Below, in pieces: positions 31,667 through 40,838 of a stretch of DNA of 64,000 bases. This DNA is from Cutibacterium porci (GTDB lineage: Bacteria; Actinomycetota; Actinomycetes; Propionibacteriales; Propionibacteriaceae), in contig NZ_VUMG01000004.1 in assembly GCF_009696315.1 (NCBI RefSeq), positions 124,001 to 188,000 on the forward strand. The letters run 5' to 3'. The notes under the pieces are model-generated. The model was not told where the DNA came from. It saw nothing but the letters and a program-made list of their open reading frames with translations, and made no database searches. The stretch's first letter is position 1. Each line of letters starts with the position of its first letter. The position numbers were made by a program, and so were the translations under genes.

Positions 31667-34150
31667 ATGAAACGTCTACTAGGCAGTGTACTGCCCGTAC
31701 TTCTCACCACGCTCGCTTTGGCTGGATGCGGCTCCGGCGGGGAAGCCAAAGGAGGTGGTGGCGGTGAGGCCAATCTGAAACTGCCCCCTCTCAATGAACA
31801 CGTTGGAAATGTCTCCGGGACCACCCTCCTGTGGATCGGATTAGTGATCTGCCTATTCGGTCTGGGATTCGGTCTGGTGACGTATTCCAAGCTGCAAAAA
31901 TTGCCCGTCCACGAAGCAATGCATGAGGTTTCTGAGCTCATTTACGAGACCTGTAAGACCTACCTCAAGCAGCAAGCGAAATTCCTCATGCTCTTGTGGG
32001 CGTTCATCGCCGCCGTTATCGTCGTGTATTTCCTATTCCTGGAGCATATGGGTGCCAAGGTGCTCATTATCTTGCTTTTTAGCCTCATCGGCATGGCAGG
32101 GTCATTTGGAGTCGCCTGGTACGGCATTCGCGTCAACACTTTCGCGAACTCCCGCACCGCCCACGCCTCACTGCGCGGCTCCCCATGGGAAACCTTCGAC
32201 ATCCCCATGCGTTCTGGCATGAGCATTGGCATGGTCCTCATCAGCGTCGAGCTGACCCTTATGCTTTTCATTATGCTGGTGTTGCCCGGTGATCTCGCTG
32301 GCCCGTGTTTCATCGGCTTCGCCATCGGCGAATCCCTCGGAGCGGCCTGCTTGCGTATCGCTGGGGGTATCTTCACCAAGATCGCTGACGTCGGCGCTGA
32401 CCTCATGAAGATCGCCTTCCACATCAAGGAAGACGACGCCCGTAACCCCGGTGTCATCGCTGACTGCACCGGCGACAATGCTGGCGATTCCGTCGGACCA
32501 TCTGCTGATGGATTCGAAACCTACGGCGTCACAGGCGTGGCCCTCATTACCTTCGTGTTGGGAGCTGTGCCAGATCAGACGGAACAGGTCCAACTATTGG
32601 TGTGGATTTTCGTAGTCCGCGTCGTCATGCTCATTGCGTCATTCGTGTCCTACCTCATCAATAACGCCGTCGCCAAAGCCCGCTACGGCGCAGTGGCGGA
32701 GATGGACTTTGAAAAGCCACTGAGTTCACTGGTGTGGATTACCTCGGTGATATCCATTCTGCTGACCGTCCTGACCACCTGGTGGATGCTCAGCTCCATG
32801 GGAGATGGAACGATGTGGTGGAAGCTGTCCATCATCATCTCCTGTGGCACCCTAGCTGGCGCTCTCATCCCGGAACTTGTCAAGGCCTTCACGTCAACAA
32901 ATTCCCGTCACGTTCGTGAGGTTGTGACGAGTGCCCGCGAGGGAGGCGCATCCCTGGACATCCTGTCTGGTCTGGTCGCCGGTAACTTCTCAGGCTTCTG
33001 GCTAGGAATCATCATCGTCGCCCTCATGGGCGCGTCCTTCCTCGTATCGGGAACCGGATCAGGCCTGGGCGATATGGGATCGATGAGTGAGGTCAAGTGG
33101 GCAGTCTTCGCCTTCGGCCTCGTCGCTTTTGGCTTCCTCGGCATGGGTGCAGTGACGATCGCTGTCGACTCCTATGGTCCGGTGACCGATAACGCTCAGA
33201 GCGTCTACGAGTTGTCGACGATCGAGGAGATCCCCAATGTCTCCGACGACATCGAGAAGCACTACGGATTCGCGCCGCGTTGGGACGTCGCCAAGCACAT
33301 TTTGGAAGCTCAGGATGGCGCTGGCAACACCTTCAAGGCCACTGCCAAGCCCGTCCTCATCGGTACTGCCGTCGTCGGCGCGACAACGATGATCTTCTCG
33401 ATCATCATGATGCTCACCGAGGGCTTATCGAATGCCGCTGAAGTCAACAAGCTTGGCCTGACCCACGCCCCATTCCTGCTTGGCCTTATCGCCGGTGGTG
33501 CCGTCATCTATTGGTTCTCTGGAGCCTCAATGCAGGCCGTCACAACTGGCGCCTACCGCGCTGTTGAGTTCATCAAGAACAATATGCAGCTCGACGAGAA
33601 CGCCACGAAGGCATCAACCGACGACTCTAAGAAAGTCGTCCAGATCTGTACCGAGTATGCCCAAAAGGGAATGCTCAACATCTTCCTTGGTGTGTTCTTC
33701 GCGGCTCTGGGATTTGCCTTCGTCGATCCCTACTTCTTCATTGGGTATCTCATCTCGATCGCCATCTTCGGCCTTTACCAAGCCATCTTCATGGCCAACG
33801 CTGGTGGCGCGTGGGACAACGCGAAGAAAATCGTTGAGGTCGACCTCGACGCCAAGGGTACCGAATTGCATGACGCCTCAGTGGTTGGCGATACCGTCGG
33901 CGACCCATTCAAGGACACGTCGTCGGTAGCCCTCAATCCTGTCATTAAATTCACGACTCTCTTCGGTCTGCTGGCTGTGGAGTTGGCGGTGTCGATTGGC
34001 GCCGGTCTGCTGACCTACATTCTTGCCGCGATGTTCGTCCTCATCGCCTGCTACTTCGTGTATCGCTCGTTCTACGGCATGCGAATCGACTCGACGAAGG
34101 GGCCCGACGAGTTCGACACCGTCGCGAAGGAGGCCGGCACCGGATTGTGA
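31667..34150 (+). CDS. hppA: Membrane-bound cation-translocating pyrophosphatase, divergent clade
   Basis: 827 residues, about 16 helices; couples PPi hydrolysis to H+ (or Na+) export. Substrate motifs are present in variant form: EDDARNPGVIADCTGDNAGDSVGPSADGFETYG, DSYGPVTDNAQSVYEL, and the C-terminal GDTVGDPFKDTSSVALN. The K+-dependence site reads GNTFKAT; Lys at this place marks the K+-independent type. Unusual points: the N-terminus is a lipoprotein-like signal (MKRLLGSVLPVLLTTLALAGCGSGG) followed by a Gly-rich linker, and about 35 residues separate DNAQSVYEL from GNTFKA. ATG 31667 has AAGGGGG upstream inside a GGGGG/CCCCC hairpin; GTG 31637 with GGGAAGAG is an alternative adding 10 residues. 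Confidence 0.88.
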   Translation: MKRLLGSVLPVLLTTLALAGCGSGGEAKGGGGGEANLKLPPLNEHVGNVSGTTLLWIGLVICLFGLGFGLVTYSKLQKLPVHEAMHEVSELIYETCKTYLKQQAKFLMLLWAFIAAVIVVYFLFLEHMGAKVLIILLFSLIGMAGSFGVAWYGIRVNTFANSRTAHASLRGSPWETFDIPMRSGMSIGMVLISVELTLMLFIMLVLPGDLAGPCFIGFAIGESLGAACLRIAGGIFTKIADVGADLMKIAFHIKEDDARNPGVIADCTGDNAGDSVGPSADGFETYGVTGVALITFVLGAVPDQTEQVQLLVWIFVVRVVMLIASFVSYLINNAVAKARYGAVAEMDFEKPLSSLVWITSVISILLTVLTTWWMLSSMGDGTMWWKLSIIISCGTLAGALIPELVKAFTSTNSRHVREVVTSAREGGASLDILSGLVAGNFSGFWLGIIIVALMGASFLVSGTGSGLGDMGSMSEVKWAVFAFGLVAFGFLGMGAVTIAVDSYGPVTDNAQSVYELSTIEEIPNVSDDIEKHYGFAPRWDVAKHILEAQDGAGNTFKATAKPVLIGTAVVGATTMIFSIIMMLTEGLSNAAEVNKLGLTHAPFLLGLIAGGAVIYWFSGASMQAVTTGAYRAVEFIKNNMQLDENATKASTDDSKKVVQICTEYAQKGMLNIFLGVFFAALGFAFVDPYFFIGYLISIAIFGLYQAIFMANAGGAWDNAKKIVEVDLDAKGTELHDASVVGDTVGDPFKDTSSVALNPVIKFTTLFGLLAVELAVSIGAGLLTYILAAMFVLIACYFVYRSFYGMRIDSTKGPDEFDTVAKEAGTGL

Positions 34151-34178
34151 TGAGCTGAGGAGTTCTACACTGGCCGTC

Positions 34179-34928
34179 GTGCCGGAAACCCCTTTGACTC
34201 TGGACCCTCACGTTCCTCACGAAGCCCTGCTTCTCGAGGACGTGAGGGTCACCTTTGGTCACGTCACCGCCCTCGATGGGCTCAGTCTCACTGCCGCCTC
34301 TGGCGCTATCACCGCTGTGCTAGGCCCCAATGGTGCCGGTAAGACGACGATGATGCGCTGCTGCACGTCTCTGGTCTCCCCCGACTCTGGACACATCAGC
34401 GTGCTTGGTCAGGCTCCCGGCAGCCCTGAAGCCGTCGCCGCTACCGGTCTTATGCCGCAAAGTGCCGGGGCCTGGAGCGGCATCCGAGCCGGCGAGCTCT
34501 TGCATTACATGGCGGGCCTGCACGCCAATCCCATCGACCCAGACCTTCTCATCGACGCGCTTGCAATTACCCCCTTTGCGCGCACCACGTATCGACGCCT
34601 CTCCGGCGGCCAGCAACAGGCCGTCAACCTCGCCGCCGCCTTGGTAGGCCGTCCCCGATTGGTCTTCCTCGACGAACCAACCTCGGGGATGGACCCTCAC
34701 GCGCGCCACCACACCTGGGACATTGTCGAGCACATGCGCCACGACGGAGTCTCTGTCGTCCTCACCACCCATAACATGGACGAGGCTCAACAGTTAGCCG
34801 ATCATGTCTGGATCGTCGATCGCGGCAGGGTCGCGACCCACGGCACTGTGCCGGAACTGACAGCTGAGTCGAGCCTGGAAGATGTGTTCCTCACCCACAC
34901 CAGTGACCGCGCAGCAGGGAGGAATTGA
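34179..34928 (+). CDS. ABC exporter ATP-binding protein (ABC-2 type)
   Basis: 249 residues. Walker A LGPNGAGKTT, signature LSGGQQQAVNLAAAL, Walker B LVFLDEPTSGMD and switch His in LTTHNMDEAQ, with a short C-terminus (VPELTAESSLEDVFLTHT) as in DrrA-type exporters. It forms an exporter with the permease beginning 2 bases later. The start is uncertain: GTG 34179 is used, but GAGGAG lies 17 bases upstream, and a CTG at 34170 would have better spacing. The neighbouring ctaA suggests a respiratory or heme-related link, as for the Rv1456c-Rv1458c group remembered from M. tuberculosis. Confidence 0.85.
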   Translation: MPETPLTLDPHVPHEALLLEDVRVTFGHVTALDGLSLTAASGAITAVLGPNGAGKTTMMRCCTSLVSPDSGHISVLGQAPGSPEAVAATGLMPQSAGAWSGIRAGELLHYMAGLHANPIDPDLLIDALAITPFARTTYRRLSGGQQQAVNLAAALVGRPRLVFLDEPTSGMDPHARHHTWDIVEHMRHDGVSVVLTTHNMDEAQQLADHVWIVDRGRVATHGTVPELTAESSLEDVFLTHTSDRAAGRN

Positions 34929-34929
34929 C

Positions 34930-35694
34930 ATGACGGCACTCGATCTTCGCCCCGCCCCGCAGGCCGCACCGGCTGCTGCACGCGTACTCAACCACGCCGC
35001 AACAGAGATACGTCTCGTCATGCGCAACGGGGAGCAACTGCTACTAGCCCTCGTCATTCCCATCGGTATCCTCGTTGCCGGGCGCTTCCTTGGCGACCGG
35101 GTCGGACTCACGATGGACGCGTTAGCACCCTCGATCTTGGCACTCGCCATCTGGTCGACGTGCTTCACCTCTCAGGCGATCATGACCGGTTTTGAGCGCC
35201 GTTACGGCGTGCTTGAGCGACTATCCGCCACCCCATTGGGCCGGTCGGGTCTGCTGGCTGGCAAAGCGATCACCTACGCCGCTATCAGCCTCGCCCAGGT
35301 GATATTGCTTGTCATGGTGGCATTGGCACTGGGCTGGCATCCTCGCGCCTCCCCCCTGGCCTGGCTACCGGCCCTGCTGAGCGTCGCGCTCGCCATGCTG
35401 GCGTTCGGACTCGGTGCCCTCGCCATGGCTGGCTCCCTTAAAGCCGAAGTCACGCTCGGATTGGCAAACTTGGTATACATCGTCGGTGTGGTTGTTGGCG
35501 CCGTGGTGTGGCCGCTGGCGGATTATCCAAGGGCTATTCGCCCCGTCATCGCCGCCCTACCCACCACCGCTCTTGGAGAATCGCTCCGTGCCTGGGGACT
35601 CGGACAGCCGCTGTGGTGGCCGCTACTGAGCCTGGCGATCTGGGCGGTTGCGCTCGGACTGTTGGCACGAAAGGTATTCACGTGGATCTCATGA
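34930..35694 (+). CDS. ABC-2 type transporter permease
   Basis: 254 residues with six hydrophobic helices. ABC-2 motif region: ERRYGVLERLSATPLGRSGLLAGKAI before the third helix, and VVGAVVWPLADYPRAIRPVIAALPTTALGESLRAW. ATG 34930 follows GGGAGGAATTGAC, an excellent ribosome site. Partner of the preceding ATPase; substrate unknown. Stop overlaps the ctaA ATG by 3 bases (ATGA). Confidence 0.85.
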   Translation: MTALDLRPAPQAAPAAARVLNHAATEIRLVMRNGEQLLLALVIPIGILVAGRFLGDRVGLTMDALAPSILALAIWSTCFTSQAIMTGFERRYGVLERLSATPLGRSGLLAGKAITYAAISLAQVILLVMVALALGWHPRASPLAWLPALLSVALAMLAFGLGALAMAGSLKAEVTLGLANLVYIVGVVVGAVVWPLADYPRAIRPVIAALPTTALGESLRAWGLGQPLWWPLLSLAIWAVALGLLARKVFTWIS

Positions 35695-36572
35695 CTGCCC
35701 GCGATCGTCGTCTATGGGGCTGGTGCATCGCAGCTCTCGTAGCCAATATGAGCATCATCGTCACCGGCGCGGTAGTGCGTCTGACCGGATCAGGGCTGGG
35801 ATGCGATACCTGGCCCCACTGCACCGCCGGATCGTTCACGCCACGCGCGGCGACGGGAATCCATTCCTACGTTGAGTTCGGTAACCGACTGCTCACTTTC
35901 GTGCTTGTGGCGGTGGCTATCGGAGCTCTCGCCCGCTGTTACCGGGTCAAAGCGAGAGCCCAGATCATGGCGCTGGCCTGGATCAACCTGGTCTCCATTG
36001 CCATGCAGGCCGTCATTGGCGGTATCTCGGTGCTCGTAGGCCTCAATCCCTTCATGGTCGCCCTGCACCTGCTGCTATCGGTGGCAATCATCCTTGTCAA
36101 CGTCAAGATGGTGTGGCTGGCTGGCCCACATTCCAGCGAAGCCGTTGACGGACTCACGATGGGCTTGGTACGAGCGACAGTGGCAATGATGTGCGTCGTC
36201 ATGTGGCTGGGAACTGTGGTGACGGGGTCGGGACCCAATGCTGGTGACGCCGGGTCGGCGCGTACTGGGTTCGCTATTGAAACCGTCGCCCGGCTGCACG
36301 GCATCTCTGTGTGGATCACGGTGGCTCTGACGATCGCGTGCCTCGTCATTGCCACGACCCGTCATCTAGCTATGATGCGCCGCTGGAGTATCTTCGTGCT
36401 GGCCGTCGAGATGTACCAGGCCGTCATCGGATATTCACAGTACTTCGCCCACCTCAATCCCTGGCTCGTCATCTGGCATATGGTGGGTGTGTCGTTGGCT
36501 GCAGCGTCCGTCGGGGCATTGTGGTGCAGTGTGCGCCCTACTCCGTCCCCCGTTGTGACGCGGCAATCCTGA
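35691..36572 (+). CDS. ctaA: Heme A synthase CtaA (COX15 family)
   Basis: 293 residues, eight helices in two pseudo-repeats. After helix 1 comes TGAVVRLTGSGLGCDTWPHCTAGS with the conserved Cys pair, and four heme-ligand His candidates are visible (HSYVEFGNRLLTF, VALHLLLSV, RLHGISVW, IWHMVGVSL). It oxidises heme O to heme A for cytochrome aa3 oxidase in the membrane. Translationally coupled to the upstream permease. ctaB lies 1.5 kb away on the other strand. Confidence 0.92.
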   Translation: MTARDRRLWGWCIAALVANMSIIVTGAVVRLTGSGLGCDTWPHCTAGSFTPRAATGIHSYVEFGNRLLTFVLVAVAIGALARCYRVKARAQIMALAWINLVSIAMQAVIGGISVLVGLNPFMVALHLLLSVAIILVNVKMVWLAGPHSSEAVDGLTMGLVRATVAMMCVVMWLGTVVTGSGPNAGDAGSARTGFAIETVARLHGISVWITVALTIACLVIATTRHLAMMRRWSIFVLAVEMYQAVIGYSQYFAHLNPWLVIWHMVGVSLAAASVGALWCSVRPTPSPVVTRQS

Positions 36573-36594
36573 ATTTTCATGACGGTAGAGCACC

Positions 36595-36621
36595 GCGGGT
36601 TGAGGTCATGCCCCAACCCGC
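36595..36621. terminator. Hairpin between convergent ctaA and the P450 gene
   Basis: GCGGGTTG / CAACCCGC, 8-bp stem extendable to 11 with one mismatch, between the two converging stop codons. No T-run on either strand; probably a bidirectional transcript-end structure. Confidence 0.45.
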
Positions 36622-36633
36622 CCGATGCGCCAG

Positions 36634-37929
36634 TCAGCTGCGGTGGACGCGACCACCACTGCGCGGTCGCGTCGGCATCACCGTTGGATCATAATCGAGG
36701 TCACCCGCGTCAATGGTGATTCCGGGCTGGCTCAGTGCCGAGACAGTAGCGGCTAATTCTGTGACAGCCACCTTCTCTCCCGGACAGCGGTGGCCGGTAG
36801 CGACATCACCACCACCCTGCGGGATGAATGCCTTAATCGTCTCGGTGTCCTCAACTCCCAAGAAACGCTCCGGCTTGAAACGCAGCGGCTCTTCCCACTC
36901 GCTGGGATCGGTGTTGGTGCCCATGACGTCAATGATGACACGCTGACCTTTTTGGATCTGGTGCCCATCCCATTCGAAATCGTCGCGGGCGAACGCTGGA
37001 AGCATGGGCACGAAGGGGCTTATACGGCGAACCTCCTGAGCGAAAGCAATAGCGTGCTCATTATCGACCAAACTCCCAGAGGACTCTACCTCGGCGGCGA
37101 TGTCGCGACGGTATTGCGGGTACAACACCAGGTATCGCGCTGCGAAAGCCGCAAACCGGCTCACCGCGATAGCCGGGCGGGTGGAATTCTGCAGCTCGAT
37201 GCCGGCCAGTTTGGCGTCAAGGAGCTTGCCGTCAATACCACGGAAGCGCGCCCACTCGTACAACGCGGTGCCTTCAGGTGCGCTGATGGCACCGCTGCGC
37301 TGTTTTTCGATGAGGCCTGCAGCCCACTTGTCGCAGCGGGCACGATTTACCCAAGCCAGGGTATGCCCAGCAGGCATGTGCCCGAATCCCTCGACGATCT
37401 GGCCGAGACGCTCAGCCCAGGGATCAAGGTCGGCATCGTCACCAGGGATCCCGGCCCACTTAAGCACTGCTCGACCGTATGCCACCACGGTGTCGTCGTA
37501 GACATTGCCGGTGCGATGGCCCCACGTTTGAACCATCTTGCGCAGCTCGTCCTCGATGATCGGCTTAAAGCGCTCGACCTGAGCGTCGTCGTAAACCACC
37601 CTGACGAAGGTGGCCTTGCGTGCTAAATGGACGTCATCATCAGTGCCGTGAATAGCGCCGGCGCCGAAAAGCGGACCGCGCACCGGAAGCGGCATCGCCT
37701 GCTCACGTTTTACCCGCTTGGTGTCGTAGAACAAATCGATTCCCTTGCTGCCACGAACCAAAGTGGCAGGCTTACCCATGAAGGTGAAATCGAGGGGGCA
37801 TCCGTCACTAGCTTTACGTCCCCTTGACGCCCTCAGCCTCTCTTGAAACAAGTAGCCGTCGACCAACAGCTTGGCCGCCTGGTCGACTTTTGTACCCAGG
37901 GCCGATCGAATGGTTGACATGGTGGTCAT
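36634..37929 (-). CDS. CYP152-type cytochrome P450 fatty-acid peroxygenase
   Basis: 431 residues. Heme-ligand Cys382 lies in QGGGDVATGHRCPGE, very like P450-BSbeta and OleT. The I-helix reads GIELQNSTRPAIAVSRF: the usual acid-alcohol pair is replaced by Arg251-Pro252, the CYP152 hallmark that binds the substrate carboxylate and lets H2O2 drive the reaction without a reductase. Expected chemistry is alpha or beta hydroxylation or decarboxylation of fatty acids. The residue corresponding to the OleT/BSbeta distal His/Gln near 80-86 (REQAMPLPVRGPLFG) appears to be Gln or Leu rather than His, so hydroxylation is more likely than alkene formation. ATG 37929 follows GAGGAGCATTT. 98 bases downstream of ctaB. 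Confidence 0.88.
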   Translation of the reverse strand: MTTMSTIRSALGTKVDQAAKLLVDGYLFQERLRASRGRKASDGCPLDFTFMGKPATLVRGSKGIDLFYDTKRVKREQAMPLPVRGPLFGAGAIHGTDDDVHLARKATFVRVVYDDAQVERFKPIIEDELRKMVQTWGHRTGNVYDDTVVAYGRAVLKWAGIPGDDADLDPWAERLGQIVEGFGHMPAGHTLAWVNRARCDKWAAGLIEKQRSGAISAPEGTALYEWARFRGIDGKLLDAKLAGIELQNSTRPAIAVSRFAAFAARYLVLYPQYRRDIAAEVESSGSLVDNEHAIAFAQEVRRISPFVPMLPAFARDDFEWDGHQIQKGQRVIIDVMGTNTDPSEWEEPLRFKPERFLGVEDTETIKAFIPQGGGDVATGHRCPGEKVAVTELAATVSALSQPGITIDAGDLDYDPTVMPTRPRSGGRVHRS

Positions 37930-38027
37930 AAATGCTCCTCGGATCGTGACGCCATAGCAGCGCCGCTGATTCCGACGTTACCTGACATCGTGGCACGGCG
38001 GCGCCAAACGGTGCCATCAAGTAACAA

Positions 38028-39008
38028 TCACAATGCAATGAGGGGATCAACCGCGATAGCCAAAAAGAGCAACGACAGGTATGTATTTGACCAATGAAAT
38101 AGACGCATTGGTTTGAGTAGAGCATCACGCAAGCCGGCATAAGCGCGATGCAACAATTGAATTGCCTCGAAGATAAAGATGGCGCCAGAGAATATCGTCA
38201 CGACACCATAGACCCATCCCATACCGGCCACCGGCCACAACACCAGGGATGTCGCTACCGTGGCACAGGTATAGATGAGGATCTGCACGGCGACTTCGGG
38301 GGCTCCCTTCACCACTGGAAGCATGGGTACGCCAGCGGCCTCGTAGTCCTCGCGATACCGAAAGGAAAGCGCCCAGGTATGCGGTGGAGTCCACCAGAAC
38401 ACGATAAGAAAGAGCACCAACGGCTCCCATCCCACCCGTCCGGTGACGGCGGTCCAACCGATAAGCGGCGGGAAACATCCCGCAATGCCACCCCAAATAG
38501 TATTTTGCCAGGTACGACGCTTCAGCAGCATCGAGTACACAAAAACGTAAAACAGATTAGCAAACAGCGCTAGGACAGCTGATAACCAGTTTGCACCGAA
38601 TCCCAAAATGATAGTGGCAATAATCCCCAGCACGATTCCGTAGATCAGGGCACTGCGGCGTGGCACTTGGTGACGAGGAAGGGGACGGCGACGGGTCCGA
38701 CGCATCTTCTCATCAATATCGACGTCAATGACGCAATTAAATACGTTCGCGCTAGCAGCGGCGAAAAGCCCCCCAACCATCGTCGCAATCGCCAAACCGA
38801 GTTTCGGCACACTGTGGGATGCCAGGAACATGACCGGTAGAGTCGTCACCAAAAGCAACTCGATGATCCGCGGCTTCGTCAGGGCAACATAAGCACCGAC
38901 CACGTCGCGAGTCGACAGTTGACATTCCTCCTGCTCGACCTTGGTCTCGACGGGGTCGGGACGTTGAGAGGCTGGCGCCGTCGCCACGTGCGTCGTCTGA
39001 TTGCTCAC
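38028..39008 (-). CDS. ctaB: Protoheme IX farnesyltransferase CtaB (COX10)
   Basis: 326 residues, about nine helices; makes heme O from heme B and farnesyl-PP. UbiA-family Asp motifs: NVFNCVIDVDIDEKMRRTRRRPLPR and YREDYEAAGVPMLPVVKG. I use the GTG at 39008 with AAGGACACC before it; upstream in-frame ATGs to 39179 lack support and reach toward zwf. An acidic, variable N-terminal 30 residues precede the first helix. Together with ctaA and SURF1 this completes a cytochrome oxidase heme-maturation set. Confidence 0.92.
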   Translation of the reverse strand: MSNQTTHVATAPASQRPDPVETKVEQEECQLSTRDVVGAYVALTKPRIIELLLVTTLPVMFLASHSVPKLGLAIATMVGGLFAAASANVFNCVIDVDIDEKMRRTRRRPLPRHQVPRRSALIYGIVLGIIATIILGFGANWLSAVLALFANLFYVFVYSMLLKRRTWQNTIWGGIAGCFPPLIGWTAVTGRVGWEPLVLFLIVFWWTPPHTWALSFRYREDYEAAGVPMLPVVKGAPEVAVQILIYTCATVATSLVLWPVAGMGWVYGVVTIFSGAIFIFEAIQLLHRAYAGLRDALLKPMRLFHWSNTYLSLLFLAIAVDPLIAL

Positions 39009-39251
39009 GGTGTCCTTCGAAATCGAGAAAGGTAGTGCGACCACCATAAGGCACGACACATCCACAAAGTGAGGAGTGCCACACATGGCCGTCCTCACGA
39101 TTTTAGGCTTTCTGACGGCTGATGTCCTCATCACTGGCCATCCAACGAGTGTTCTCGCTGTCAGCCCGTCGCTGAACACGATCGATAGTGGTTCGACGGG
39201 CTACCGTTGGGCAGGTGGAATAACGGTTCCGCACGACAAGGAAGGACCGGT
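39009..39251. promoter_or_regulatory. Divergent ctaB / zwf intergenic region
   Basis: 243 bp that must hold both promoters. A 69-codon frame (ATG 39085, GTGAGGAG upstream) runs to 39294 across the zwf start and could be a leader ORF, but it encodes nothing recognisable. In many actinobacteria tkt and tal sit here between ctaB and zwf; they are absent. Confidence 0.4.
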
Positions 39252-40829
39252 GAGGTGGCAGGTCGAGACGCTTCAGGAAACACCACCAGAGTGACTAACA
39301 GGCTGCGTGGCGACCGCGTTAACCCGTTACGCGACCCCTCAGATCGCAGATTGCCACGCGTCGCCGGCCCCTGCGTTCTGGTCATGTTTGGAGTCACCGG
39401 TGACCTTTCGCGTAAGAAACTCATGCCGGCTGTCTACGATCTGGCGAACCGCGGTCTACTGCCACCAGGCTTTGGTCTAGTGGGTTTTGCTCGTCGAGAT
39501 TGGGCAGACGAAGATTTCGCCAAGGTCGTTCACGACGCCGTGGCCGAACATGCCCGCACCCCTTTCCGCGAAGAGGTCTGGGAACAACTGCTTGAAGGAA
39601 TTCGGTTTGTCCGGGGCGAATTTGACGACAACGACGCCTTCGAGAGATTGGCCAACACCATTCGCGAACTTGACGAAGAACGAGGCACGGGTGGCAACCA
39701 CGCCTTCTACCTGTCAATCCCGCCACGATCATTTGAGGCGGTCGTCAGCCAGCTCAAGCGTCACGGCATGACCGGCCACGACGCCTCCCACTGGAGCAGA
39801 GTTGTCATTGAAAAACCCTTCGGACACGATCTGGACAGCGCCCGCGACCTCGACGAAATCATCAGTAGCGCATTTACCCCGGAATCGGTCTTCCGCATTG
39901 ACCACTATCTGGGTAAGGAGACTGTCCAGAACATCATGGCATTCCGGTTCGCCAATCAAATTTTCGAACCGATTTGGAATAACCACTATGTGTCACACGT
40001 CCAGATCACCATGGCCGAAGACATCGGAATTGCTGGTCGTGCGGGTTATTACGACGGTATCGGAGCTGCCCGTGATGTCGTCCAGAACCACTTGTTGCAG
40101 CTCATGGCACTGACGGCTATGGAGGAGCCTACGAGTTTTGGTGCCGAGCAGTTGCGTGCAGAGAAAACCAAGGTTTTGGCCGCTATTCAACCCCCCGAGG
40201 ACATGTCCACGCAGACGTGCCGCGGTCAATATGTGGCTGGCCGTCAGGGTGGCGAAAGGGTGCGCGGCTACCTTGAGGAAGACGGCGTGGATCCTCACTC
40301 CCGCACCGAAACTTATGCCGCGGTGCGGCTCACCATCGACAATCGACGCTGGGCTGGAGTGCCGTTCTACTTGCGCACGGCGAAACGGATGCCTCGACGA
40401 GTCACCGAGGTCGCCCTGAACCTGCAGCGCGCCCCTCACCTACCTTTCTCAGACACCGCCGCCCTGGGCACCAATGCCCTCGTATTGCGCATCCAGCCTG
40501 ACGAGGGAGTCACTCTGAGGTTCGGCGCCAAAGTGCCAAGTACCCAAATGGAGCTTCGAGACGTCACGATGGACTTCGCCTATGGATCTTCCTTCACTGA
40601 GGCCAGCCCAGAGGCCTACGAGAGGCTCATTCTCGACGTTCTGTTAGGCGATCCGCCGCTATTCCCGCAGCATGAAGAGGTCGAATTGGCCTGGAAGATC
40701 CTTGATCCAGTGCTGGACTTCTGGGCTGATTCAGATACTCCCCCGTGCGAATATCCGGCCGGCAGCTGGGGACCACCAGAGGCTGACGAGATGATTGCCC
40801 GCGACGGGTTTGTCTGGCGCAGGCCCTGA
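39252..40829 (+). CDS. zwf: Glucose-6-phosphate 1-dehydrogenase
   Basis: 525 residues; first oxidative step of the pentose phosphate pathway, making NADPH. Dinucleotide motif FGVTGDLSRKKLMPA, substrate/catalytic motif RIDHYLGKE with the conserved Asp-His, and EKPFGHDL. The C-terminal ESPEAYERLILDVL-type stretch (EASPEAYERL) is complete. GTG 39252 follows AAGGAAGGACC; GTG 39291 is also possible and would begin nearer the conserved NPLRDPSDRRLPRVAGP. Operon with opcA and pgl. Confidence 0.94.
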   Translation, partial: EVAGRDASGNTTRVTNRLRGDRVNPLRDPSDRRLPRVAGPCVLVMFGVTGDLSRKKLMPAVYDLANRGLLPPGFGLVGFARRDWADEDFAKVVHDAVAEHARTPFREEVWEQLLEGIRFVRGEFDDNDAFERLANTIRELDEERGTGGNHAFYLSIPPRSFEAVVSQLKRHGMTGHDASHWSRVVIEKPFGHDLDSARDLDEIISSAFTPESVFRIDHYLGKETVQNIMAFRFANQIFEPIWNNHYVSHVQITMAEDIGIAGRAGYYDGIGAARDVVQNHLLQLMALTAMEEPTSFGAEQLRAEKTKVLAAIQPPEDMSTQTCRGQYVAGRQGGERVRGYLEEDGVDPHSRTETYAAVRLTIDNRRWAGVPFYLRTAKRMPRRVTEVALNLQRAPHLPFSDTAALGTNALVLRIQPDEGVTLRFGAKVPSTQMELRDVTMDFAYGSSFTEASPEAYERLILDVLLGDPPLFPQHEEVELAWKILDPVLDFWADSDTPPCEYPAGSWGPPEADEMIARDGFVWRRP

Positions 40830-40838
40830 GGAGGAATC

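Noticed and set aside
39085-39294. 69-codon frame before zwf
   Set aside because: It has a fair ribosome site but no recognisable product and overlaps the zwf start; listed only as a possible leader ORF.
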